Below, in pieces: positions 18,004 to 26,689 of a stretch of DNA of 51,089 nt; the stretch's first letter is position 1, and each line of letters begins with the position of its first letter. The stretch lies in NCBI GenBank assembly GCA_013003065.1, contig JABDLI010000024.1:1-51089 (forward strand), given 5' to 3'. The DNA is from Phycisphaerales bacterium (GTDB lineage Bacteria > Planctomycetota > Phycisphaerae > Phycisphaerales > SM1A02). A model generated the notes under the pieces. It did no database searches. It was not told the DNA's origin and saw nothing but the letters and a program-made list of their open reading frames with translations. Position numbers and translations under genes: made by a program.

Positions 18004-18619
18004 CCGCGTCCTTTCGGGCGTCGTTCCGATCATCCGCGTCGTCCGCGTCCATCGCGTCCTGGAGCCACACGCGGGCGTAACGCCACCGTCGCTTGACCGT
18101 CCGATCCGAAACCGACAGCACCGTGGCCGTTTCCTCGGTGGAGAGTCCCGAGAAGTAGCGGAGCATGACGACGTGTGCGACGTCGGGCTCCTCCGTCTCG
18201 AGGCGACGCAAGGCCCGATCGAGTTGCAGAACGTCGCCCACCGGATCGTCGATCTCGATCGGGACGACGTCCGGATCGCCTTCTCGCTTCCGGCCGCCCC
18301 CGTGCTTCAGGCGGCTCTTTCGCCGGGCCTGCTCGACAAGGATGTCGCGCATGGCGCGGGACGCGGCGAAGAAGAAGTGACGCCGGCCGTCCCACTCGGG
18401 ATCGAGGTCGCCGCCGATGCGGAGGTAGGCCTCATGCACGAGTGCGGTGGGTTGCAGCGTGTTCCCCGGCGGCGTCCGTGCCATCATCGACATGGCGAGC
18501 TTGCGCAACTCGTCGTAGACGAGCGGCAGGAGACGCTCAGCCGCCCCATCTTCGCCGGCCGCGGCGTCCGCGAGAGCTCGGGTCACGTTCGGATCGGTCG
18601 GTGTCGCCACAAGGTCCAT
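17993..18619 (-). CDS. ECF-type sigma factor, TIGR02999 / PF07638 family (ECF3)
   Basis: The product is 208 residues. The N-terminal 75 residues are nearly identical to ECF2 (MDLVATPTDPNVTRALADAA). Region 4 (GLSTEETATVLSVSDRTVKR) differs. The C-terminus is extended by an Asp/Arg-rich tail (DADDADDRNDARKD) absent from ECF2. No Shine-Dalgarno sequence is present. The leader just upstream of the ATG matches that of ECF2 (CTCGCTACGATGGACC), but the conserved GTTGCA boxes are not found because dispersed repeat copy B begins at 18685. Confidence 0.92.
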   Translation of the reverse strand: MDLVATPTDPNVTRALADAAAGEDGAAERLLPLVYDELRKLAMSMMARTPPGNTLQPTALVHEAYLRIGGDLDPEWDGRRHFFFAASRAMRDILVEQARRKSRLKHGGGRKREGDPDVVPIEIDDPVGDVLQLDRALRRLETEEPDVAHVVMLRYFSGLSTEETATVLSVSDRTVKRRWRYARVWLQDAMDADDADDRNDARKDADGG

Positions 18620-18684
18620 CGTAGCGAGAGTCGAGACTGAGCCTGAGATGAAAGGGCGCACGTGGACTGTCTCGTTCGTGGTTT

Positions 18685-18767
18685 GAGCGCTCCGTTGGGC
18701 CGTTCAGCCCACACTCGCTCTTCCACGCCCGCGCCGGTTTCAACCCGGCGGGGCTGAGCGGGGGCGT
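18685..18767. repeat. Dispersed intergenic repeat, copy B
   Basis: It has the same block order as copy A (170-253): GAGCGCTCCGT, GGGCC hairpin, CACACTCGCTCTT, CACGCCCGCGCCGG, ACCCGGCGGGGCTGAGCG. The two copies differ at a handful of positions over about 84 bp. Its left edge coincides with the point where ECF3's upstream region stops resembling that of ECF1 and ECF2. Confidence 0.75.
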
Positions 18768-18818
18768 GTGATGTGTCGGCTGCGCGCGCCGGCGGCGCGA
18801 GCAGGGGGCCGGGTCACT

Positions 18819-18952
18819 GGGGCCGCACCTTCGTTCGTCGTTCGTGCGCCCGCGTGCGGCACAACGGGGTCCGTCGCTTTGTTGGTTGCCGGTGCTCGAC
18901 GAAGGGCGCGGCAGGAGTGGTGCGCCCAAACGACGAACGAAGGTGCGGCCCC
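18819..18952. repeat. 134-bp element with 24-bp perfect terminal inverted repeats
   Basis: The left arm (18819-18842, beginning GGGGCCGCACC) is the exact reverse complement of the right arm (18929-18952, ending GGTGCGGCCCC). The 86-bp interior contains smaller pairing segments (e.g. CGTCG with CGACG). There is no coding capacity, so it could be a MITE-like element or a long structured RNA or terminator. Confidence 0.7.
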
Positions 18953-18980
18953 TCACCCCCCCATCTTCGCCGGCCGCACC

Positions 18981-19745
18981 TCACCAGGGGATCGTCGATC
19001 CGTCGTACCGGATGAACTGGCCGCTCGTCTCGGCGGAGGCTTGCTCGATTACCTGCCGCATGCCCGCGATCGATTCCTCCGGGGCGAGCGGCGCCGAAGC
19101 GCCGCCCATGTCGGTCCGGACCCAGCCGGGGCTCATCGCGAAGCAGATGAAGCCCTCCGGCCGGAGCTCCGCCGCTAGCGAGCGGGTGAACTGGTTGAGC
19201 GCCGTCTTGCTCTCGCGGTAGGCGTAGTAGCCGCCACCCTCGTTGAGGGCGACGCTGCCGAGACCGCTGGAGATGTTGACGACGATCTTCCGCTCGCCCC
19301 GCCGCAGGTTCGGCAGCAGGGCCTGCGTGACCCGCATGGGTCCGAGCGTATTGACCTCGAGGACCCGGCGGGCCGCGTCGAGGTCGAGATCGGCGAGCCG
19401 CCCGCCGCGGCTGCCAATGCCGGCGTTGTTGATGAGGACGTCGATCGGCGCGCCGTCGAGCGTGGCCACGAGCGACTTCACGCTCTCGGCGTCCGTCACG
19501 TCGAGCGCCACGACGCGGGCGCCCGTCGCCTTGAGCGCCTCCGCGTCGACCGGGCGGCGGGCGGTGCCGATGACCTCGTAGCCCGCGGCAGCGAACTGTT
19601 TCGCGAACTCGAGCCCGAGCCCGCGATTGGCGCCCGTGACCAGGACGGTGTGACGCTCGGCGGGTGGGGCCCCCACGCTCGTCCCGGTTGCGAGCACAAC
19701 GGCCACGAGGACGAGCAGGACGGAAGAGAACAGCATGGATCGCAT
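18981..19745 (-). CDS. Short-chain dehydrogenase/reductase with N-terminal signal/anchor sequence
   Basis: The product is 254 residues. A hydrophobic N-terminus (MRSMLFSSVLLVLVAVVLA, residues 1-25) precedes a classical SDR fold. It has the Rossmann NAD(P)-binding motif TGANRGLG, the NNAG structural motif and the catalytic YxxxK (YRESK) with an upstream serine (NISSG), so an active oxidoreductase is predicted; the substrate is unknown. GAGGAG about 8 nt upstream supports the ATG at 19745. An export or anchor sequence is unusual because nicotinamide cofactors are cytoplasmic. It is divergent from the MscS gene (150-bp gap). Confidence 0.88.
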   Translation of the reverse strand: MRSMLFSSVLLVLVAVVLATGTSVGAPPAERHTVLVTGANRGLGLEFAKQFAAAGYEVIGTARRPVDAEALKATGARVVALDVTDAESVKSLVATLDGAPIDVLINNAGIGSRGGRLADLDLDAARRVLEVNTLGPMRVTQALLPNLRRGERKIVVNISSGLGSVALNEGGGYYAYRESKTALNQFTRSLAAELRPEGFICFAMSPGWVRTDMGGASAPLAPEESIAGMRQVIEQASAETSGQFIRYDGSTIPW

Positions 19746-19895
19746 TGAGTCGACTCCTCGAGGCACGAGAGGGCACGACGCATCGTACTCGGGATGGCCG
19801 TTGCCACGCGGGACGTTCCCTGCCTTCACGTGGGCTACGCTGTACGCGACGTCCGAACCGTCCGATCCGCCCGAGAACATGGAGCTGGCCCCGTG

Positions 19896-20972
19896 ATGAT
19901 GCAGTCGCAAGCACCAACGCCCGACGCTTCAGGCCCGACCGTGACGATCGACCCCGGCCAGAGCGATGCCATCGACGTCCAGACCCCCGAGGCCCCGGCG
20001 GGGGACGCGTCCGAGGAGTCCGCCGGACCGGTCACGTCGGCCATCGAGGACGTGCTGCCCGACACCGGGCTCGAGGCGGTCGACACATCCGTCGACACGC
20101 TGGCCGAGTCGGTCGGGGGCATGATCGACGCCTTCGTCGTCCGATTGCCCCAGTTCGTCATCGCGATCATCGTCATCGTCCTCACCGGCCTCGTCGCCAG
20201 CCTCGCGACGAAGTGGCTCCGCCGCATCACGAGGAAGCTGCGCTTCAAGGACAACCTGCAGGACCTGCTCGGCAAGTTCGCCTACATCGGTGTGTGGTTC
20301 GTCGGGCTGGTGGCGGCCGCGGGCGTCGTGTTTCCCGGTCTCGGCATGGGCGAGCTCGTTGCGACCGCCGGCCTTGCCTCCATCGCCATCGGCTTTGCCT
20401 TTCAGGACATCTTCGAGAACTTCCTTGCCGGCATCCTCATCATCTGGCGTTTCCCGTTCAACGACGGCGACTTCATCGAGATCCCGTCCGAGGGCGTCGA
20501 AGGGGAGGTCGAGGAAGTGCAGATCCGCATGACGCTCATCCGCTCCGTCACCGGCGAGCTGATTCTCGTTCCCAACTCAACGATCTACAAGAACGTCGTT
20601 CGGGTGCTGACGAACAAGCCCGTCCGGCGCATGACCGTCATGTGCGGCGTCGCCTACGGCGAGGACATCGGCGAAAGCCGAAAGGTCATCCGCGAGGCCG
20701 TGGAATCGTGCGGCTCGGTCGAACAAGATCGTCCGATCGAGATCTTCGCCCAGGCGTTCGGGGCGTCCTCGATCGACTTCGAGGTCACGTGGTGGACCGG
20801 CGCGCGGCCCGTCGAACAGCGTCAGAGCCGGGACGAGGTCGTCGAACGCGTGAAGAAGGCCCTCGACGACGCGGGAATCGAGATCCCCTATCCCTACCGC
20901 ACGCTCACGTTCTCGAAGAACGAGCCCGACATCATCGAGGCCATCGCCGCCCGGGGCCGGCGCGACGACTGA
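19896..20972 (+). CDS. mscS: Small-conductance mechanosensitive channel, MscS family
   Basis: The product is 358 residues. An acidic, disordered N-terminus of about 70 residues precedes three membrane helices (FVIAIIVIVLTGLVASLAT; IGVWFVGLVAAAGVVF; LVATAGLASIAIGFAFQDIF). The third carries the MscS pore signature with GFAFQDIFENFLAGI. The beta domain follows (FPFNDGDFIEI, VPNSTIYKNVV), and the C-terminal alpha/beta domain ends near residue 345. It opens on membrane tension to release solutes during hypo-osmotic shock. GGAG lies 8-11 nt before a GTG (19893) and ATG (19896); either could be the start. Confidence 0.93.
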   Translation: MMQSQAPTPDASGPTVTIDPGQSDAIDVQTPEAPAGDASEESAGPVTSAIEDVLPDTGLEAVDTSVDTLAESVGGMIDAFVVRLPQFVIAIIVIVLTGLVASLATKWLRRITRKLRFKDNLQDLLGKFAYIGVWFVGLVAAAGVVFPGLGMGELVATAGLASIAIGFAFQDIFENFLAGILIIWRFPFNDGDFIEIPSEGVEGEVEEVQIRMTLIRSVTGELILVPNSTIYKNVVRVLTNKPVRRMTVMCGVAYGEDIGESRKVIREAVESCGSVEQDRPIEIFAQAFGASSIDFEVTWWTGARPVEQRQSRDEVVERVKKALDDAGIEIPYPYRTLTFSKNEPDIIEAIAARGRRDD

Positions 20973-21097
20973 TCGCCGGGGTATTGGGCCGGGCGATCGG
21001 GGTGGACCCCTCGCCCGTCATTTGCGCGGTGCGACCCGGATCACACGAGCGCGGTGTCTCTCGACAGTCACCGTTTATCGGCGTCCTCGCGGATGGC

Positions 21098-21583
21098 TCA
21101 CGGCCCCCCGCTCAAGAAGAGGATGGTGGCGAGGAACGCCAGGAACGCCAGCAGGTGGCTTGCCCACACGGCCGCCGCGTACACCCGTTGCCGCTCGGGC
21201 GTCTGGCCGAGAAACGCAAACCGGTGGCGAACGAGGACGAGACCGCCGAGGAAGCTCAGCCAACCCAAGGCGTCGAGGACGAAGATCGGCGCTTCCGGGA
21301 TTCCTCCTCCCGACAACGTCTGGACGGTCATCGGGATCAGCAGGAGCGCTGCCGCGATCCCGGCGAACGCGCACGGCGCCACGGCGAGCAGAAACCAAAG
21401 AAACTGCGGTTTGGTGACGCCCACCGTGAGCAACAGCTCGTGACGGCACTCGGGACATTGGGGCTGGGTGAGGTCGCGGAGGTTGTAGCGGCACAACGGG
21501 CAGGGGACGTCGCGATCCCGCAGAAACTCGAGCAGCCGGGTGACGTCGTCCTGGTGTGCGGTCTCGTCCACAGGGGGCTCCAC
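21098..21583 (-). CDS. Zinc-ribbon multi-pass membrane protein, unknown function
   Basis: The product is 161 residues. A cytoplasmic N-terminal zinc ribbon (CPLCRYNLRDL...CPEC) is followed by three to four membrane helices (FLWFLLAVAPCAFAGIAAAL, FVLDALGWLSFLGGLVLV, AVWASHLLAFLAFLATILF). This ribbon-plus-membrane design is frequent in planctomycetes with no known role. The start is a GTG at 21583 without an obvious ribosome site, so the true start may differ slightly. The 154-bp gap upstream (21584-21737) contains a CGGACGC-TTC-GCGTCCG palindrome (21666-21682) resembling part of the inverted repeat at 47026-47142. Confidence 0.7.
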   Translation of the reverse strand: MEPPVDETAHQDDVTRLLEFLRDRDVPCPLCRYNLRDLTQPQCPECRHELLLTVGVTKPQFLWFLLAVAPCAFAGIAAALLLIPMTVQTLSGGGIPEAPIFVLDALGWLSFLGGLVLVRHRFAFLGQTPERQRVYAAAVWASHLLAFLAFLATILFLSGGP

Positions 21584-21665
21584 TCTCGGCCGCGGGGTGG
21601 CGTGTGATCATACGACAGGCAGCGCGCCCGTGTTCGCGGTGCCGCGCCGGCGCCCCAAGACAGCT

Positions 21666-21682
21666 CGGACGCTTCGCGTCCG
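21666..21682. repeat. Short palindrome related to the 47026-47142 element
   Basis: CGGACGC-TTC-GCGTCCG followed by TGGCAC matches the right arm of the long palindrome at 47026-47142 (CGGACGCTCCGCTGTCCGTGGCAC) closely, with one substitution and one missing base. It lies just beyond the 3' end of the HD-GYP gene, where it could also act as a hairpin. Confidence 0.45.
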
Positions 21683-21737
21683 TGGCACTGTCCGACGACG
21701 TGAGAGCAGTTGGATTTCACCATCCACTGCGGTCGGG

Positions 21738-22768
<1,031 letters not shown>

Positions 22769-22772
<4 letters not shown>

Positions 22773-25603
22773 GCGGCGCGGCTCCCGTCGGGGCGCGTCT
22801 CTCGCAGCCGGTCACGCAGGGTCGGCAGGAACACCATGCAGCGGTCGGTTTCCTCGCGTACGAGCGCGAGCGCCTCCTCGATGCCGTCGAGCGTCGCGTC
22901 TCTCGCCAAGCGCTCGAGCTCGCCGGCCGCGGACGCGAGGGCATCCGCCGACAGGACGGACGAGAGCCCGGCCAGCGCGTGAGCGGCCGCGGCCGTCTCG
23001 GCGGCGGACGCGGATTCCCGGGCGTCGTCGAGCCGGGCCAGGTAGGTGGCGGCCTCCGACTCGAAACGATCGACGACCTTCGCCGCGAAGTCTGCGTTGT
23101 CGACGCAACGCGCGAGCAGTCCGTCGAAGTCGATCGGCGAGTCGCCCGCAGCAGCCCGGCGTGGCTCTTCCGGGGCACACGCCGGAGATGCAAGCAATCG
23201 CCTTCGCAGCAGCTCCGTCAGCTCCTTCGGCTCGACGGGCTTGGACACGTATTCGTCCATCCCGACGGCGAGGCACCGTTCGCGATCACCCTTGATGGCG
23301 TTTGCCGTCAGAGCGATGATCGGCACGCGTTCGCGGTCGCGCAGCTCGCCGTGGGTCTCGAGCTCGCGGATGGTACGCGTCGCGTCGAATCCATCCATCT
23401 CCGGCATCTGGCAGTCCATGAGGATCATGGCGTAGGAGCATCGACGAACGGCCTCGAGCGCTTCCACGCCGGTTCGCACCACGTCGAACGGGAACCCGGC
23501 AAGACGCACGATCTCGCCCGTCACCATCTGGTTGGCCTCGTTGTCCTCGGCGATCAGGATCCGCCCGGGTGACTTCGTGGCGGTGGCAGTGGGTGGGGGG
23601 GCGGCCGTCTTGATCCGGGTCGGGGTCGGGGTGGAGACGCTCGCGGCCGACGTGGTGGGCGCCGATCCGCACGATGCGAGCGCGGTGTGGATGCTGTCGA
23701 GCAGCTCCGATTCTCGCGTTGGTTTTCGCAAGCACCCGCTGATGCCGACGGCGTGCTGCGTTTCCGAATCGATGACGGTGTCCAACGACGTGAGCATGAG
23801 CATGGCCGTGTTCGCGATTCGAGCGTCGTCGTGGATCGCACGGGCCAGCTCCAGGCCATCCATACCCGGCATGGCCATGTCGAGCACCGCGATTGCGAAC
23901 GGGCGGCCGGCGGCCGCAGCGCTCACCAACAGGGGGAGGGCCGTGGTGGCGCCCTCGGCGGTCTGCGGGTCCATTCCCCAATTCGAGAGATGCTCGAAGA
24001 GAATGATCCGATTGGTCGCGTTGTCGTCGACCACGAGGGCACGCAGCCCCTTGAGCGTCTCGGGGGACGGGGTCGGGTCGGCGGCGTCGACCGGGGCCAC
24101 CGCCACGAGGTCCAGCGTGAACCAGAAGGTCGAACCCTCGCCCGGCGTGCTGATCACGTCGATGACCCCGCCCATCAGGTCGACGAGACGCCGACTGATG
24201 GCGAGACCCAGACCCGTTCCGCCGTAGCGCCTCGTGGTCGACGCGTCGACCTGGGAGAACGAGCGAAACAGACGATCCATGCGATCGGCCGGGATGCCGA
24301 TTCCCGTATCTCGGACCGAGATCCGCAGCGTGCCCGGCACGTCTGCGTCGTCGTTCCGGGTCACCCGCGCGACGACCTCACCACGCTCGGTGAACTTGAT
24401 CGCGTTGTTCAGGAGGTTGACCAGGATCTGGCGGAAGCGATCACGGTCGCCCTGCACCATCTTCGGCACCTGCGCGTCGATGGAGCACGCGAGCTCGAGC
24501 CCACGCTCCTCCGCCCGCTGGGCGAGCATGCCCGTCGTCTCTTCGACGAGCGCCCGTACGTCGAAGGTGACGCTGTCCAGCTCGATCATCCCCGCTTCGA
24601 TCTTCGAGAAGTCGAGTATGTCCGTGATGAGGCTGAGGAGAGAATCCGCGCTCGTCCGGCAGATCTCCGCGTAGCGGTGCTGTTGCTCGTCGAGCGTCGT
24701 GCCGCGGAGGAGCTCGATCATGCCCACCACACCGTTCAACGGCGTCCGAAGCTCGTGGCTCATGTTGGCGAGAAACTCGCTCTTGGCTCGACTCGAGTGC
24801 TCGGCGAGTTCACGCGCGGCTTCCGCCGCGGCCATGGACGCCTCGAGCTCGCGTGTGCGATCGGCGACCTGACCTTGGAGACTCTCGTTGAGCTGTCGCA
24901 GGGCGGCGTCACGCTCGCTGACCGCTCGTCGCATGTGCTCGAACGAACGGGCGAGGTCGCCGATTTCATCGTCACGCTCGTCTTCGCACGGGCGTGAGGT
25001 GTCGCCCGCTTCGAGCTCGCGGGTGAACTCCACGAGCCGATCGAGTCGGCTGGCCCAGCGGCGGATGGTGACCTGCACGAGCGAAATGCTCAACGTCGCC
25101 GCGAGAAGCACCATGATGAGCGTGGCGAGCCCCTGATCCCGCATCGTGCCGGCGGCGCTCCCCTTGTCACACCCGACGACGACGCGTCCGAGCCGCGGGC
25201 CCGCGCGGGATGCCGTCACATCTTCGGTGGCGATGATCGTATCCCGGGCCGAATCGACGGAGCCGGCTGCGTCCCGCTGGCGGTACACGATCTGTTGCTG
25301 CTGCTGGTCGTAGATCGCCACGAACGTGATCCGACCGGAGGTCACGGTCAGGAGGCGATCGACGAGCGCGTCGAGCGTCTCAACGTCACCGTCGATGAGC
25401 GCGGGTCCGGCCATTCCGGCGATGGACGATGCGATCAGGCTCGCGGCGCTCGCGCGATGCTCGTCGATCGAGCGGCGGCTCTGCACGATGCTCGCCGTCG
25501 CCATGACGAGGACGGCGAGCGCAATGGCTGCGATGGCAACGCCGGTGGCCTTGAACCGGAGGCCACGCGAACGCGACATGTGAGCTTGGGAGACAGTACC
25601 CAT
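22769..25603 (-). CDS. Hybrid sensor histidine kinase with two receivers and an HPt domain
   Basis: The product is 944 residues. TM1 is at 20-41 and an external sensor of about 115 residues follows (CHASE8-like: [19 protein letters not shown]). TM2 is at 158-178, HAMP about 180-230, HisKA with H283 (MSHELRTP), and HATPase N/G boxes ([26 protein letters not shown]). Receiver 1 has D575 and receiver 2 has D730 ([13 protein letters not shown]). The C-terminal HPt has H875 (AHALAG). In HPt domains the histidine is usually followed by xLKG; here the lysine is alanine. GGAGG lies 5 nt before the ATG. A BarA/GacS-type multi-step phosphorelay to the overlapping HD-GYP regulator is likely. Confidence 0.95.
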
Positions 25604-25940
25604 GGTCCCTCCTTGGATCGCCGGTCGGCGGGGCCCGGACCGCCGCCACCCCTCTCTATCGGTGCAAAGCGAAGATGCGTTTGGATCCCGCGGCCCGGTG
25701 TCCGCCCGAAGGTCGACTTGCGCAGCCGCGTCGCTCGCCCGCCCCGCGTACCCGAGCGGCCCGAGTGGTTACCGGGCCTCCCGTCGGTGGGCGTCGGTTG
25801 AAGTCTCCTACGTGGGTAAAGAGAACAACGGCTTGTGACGAATCGAGTGTGGGATCACCGGCGGCCGCGCGAGCGCCGGGCGGTGAGGGTCTGAGCCGGT
25901 TCCGCCCAGGACCGGTCCCGTGAGTCCAGGAGGCGAGTGC
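25604..25940. other. Divergent intergenic region upstream of the hybrid kinase and the secretion cluster
   Basis: These 337 bp separate the kinase gene (leftward) and the pilin gene (rightward), so they should contain both promoters. I see no confident -35/-10 pair, no riboswitch and no gene. Ribosome sites lie at both edges (GGAGG for the kinase, AGGAGG for the pilin). Confidence 0.5.
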
Positions 25941-26669
25941 ATGCCGACCTTCAGAGAGTGTCTGAGAAAGGACGGGCCGCGAAGTGCCCGGCGCCGCGGG
26001 ATGTCGCTCACGGAAATCCTGATCGTCGTCGTGATCATCGGGATCCTGGCGGGGCTCGTGCTGCCGCACTACAAGGACACGTCGCGTCGCGCGAAGGCGA
26101 CGACGCTCCTGACCGATCTGCAGAAGGTCCGCGGTGCGTTGCAGCGGTATCGCGATGAGCACGGGGGCGTCTTCCCGCGGGTCGGCCGCCTGTGGGATGG
26201 CCTGACGGAATTCACCGCGGTGGACGGAACCCCCCGGACGGGGTCGCTGGGTCCGTACTTGAGCGCAGCTCCCATCAACCAGTTCACCGGCGGAAGCGAG
26301 GCCGCTGCCGACAACACGTCGGACTGGGAGTACGACGAGGGAACGGGTCGGGTCCGCGGCGTGGTGCCCGCGGACGTGATCGGTGAGTTCGCTCTCTCTC
26401 CCCTCGATGTCGTCGAGATGGCGAACAGCGACGGATCGGACGAGCCCGACGACGACGACGGTCTGGGCGAGAGCCGATACGCCGAGAAGGCCCGGCAGTA
26501 CTACGAGAAGTGGCAGGAGTCGGGCAGCGAGCGCGACCGCGAGAGGTACGAGCAGTACGCCCAAAAGGCGCGCGATCGCCTGAAGGAGGACGAGTCCGAC
26601 GACCGGGAAGAGAAGAAGGACAAGAAGGACAAGAAGGACAAGAAAGACAAGGGCGACCAGAGCAAGTGA
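25941..26669 (+). CDS. gspG: GspG-like major pseudopilin with lysine/aspartate-rich tail
   Basis: The product is 242 residues. A type III (prepilin) leader ends at RRRG and is followed by MSLTEILIVVVIIGILAGL, the classic N-terminal helix with Glu5. The globular part has GspG features (TLLTDLQKVRGALQRYRDEHG), implying an inner-membrane pilus subunit. From about residue 165 it becomes acidic, then helical (ESRYAEKARQYYEKW), and ends in a KKDKKDKKDKKDK repeat (DNA 26617-26650). Such a tail is not part of normal GspG (about 140-150 residues). AGGAGG is 7 nt before the ATG. First gene of the cluster. Confidence 0.88.
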   Translation: MPTFRECLRKDGPRSARRRGMSLTEILIVVVIIGILAGLVLPHYKDTSRRAKATTLLTDLQKVRGALQRYRDEHGGVFPRVGRLWDGLTEFTAVDGTPRTGSLGPYLSAAPINQFTGGSEAAADNTSDWEYDEGTGRVRGVVPADVIGEFALSPLDVVEMANSDGSDEPDDDDGLGESRYAEKARQYYEKWQESGSERDRERYEQYAQKARDRLKEDESDDREEKKDKKDKKDKKDKGDQSK

Positions 26670-26689
26670 GCCGGCCCCGCGATCCAGGC

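Larger units (their letters stand above)
18620..18980. other. Non-coding region rich in repeats between ECF3 and the dehydrogenase gene
   Basis: These 361 bp hold the ECF3 leader (18620-18684), dispersed repeat copy B (18685-18767) and a 134-bp inverted-repeat element (18819-18952). I see no gene in it. The open frames crossing it are low-complexity products of the repeats. Confidence 0.6.

Noticed and set aside
2535-18096. Long open frames antisense to the kinases (e.g. about 625, 771 and 753 codons at 2535, 8866 and 15835).
   Set aside because: They are mirror products of high-GC, codon-biased kinase genes: the same regions in all three paralogues are open, they lack recognisable domains and ribosome sites, and amino-acid composition is Arg/Val/Asp-heavy as expected for shadows.
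18957-18977. A stretch of about 20 bases (GCGGCCGGCGAAGATGGGG on the minus strand) after the dehydrogenase stop that also occurs in the ECF3 coding sequence.
   Set aside because: It is GC-rich and short, and a single shared word does not establish a duplicated gene fragment.
25604-25940. A cyclic-di-GMP riboswitch in front of the pilin operon, suggested by the neighbouring HD-GYP gene.
   Set aside because: I looked for the GEMM-I core (GCAAACC ... GACGCAAAGCC) and did not find it. The region shows no other recognisable riboswitch architecture.
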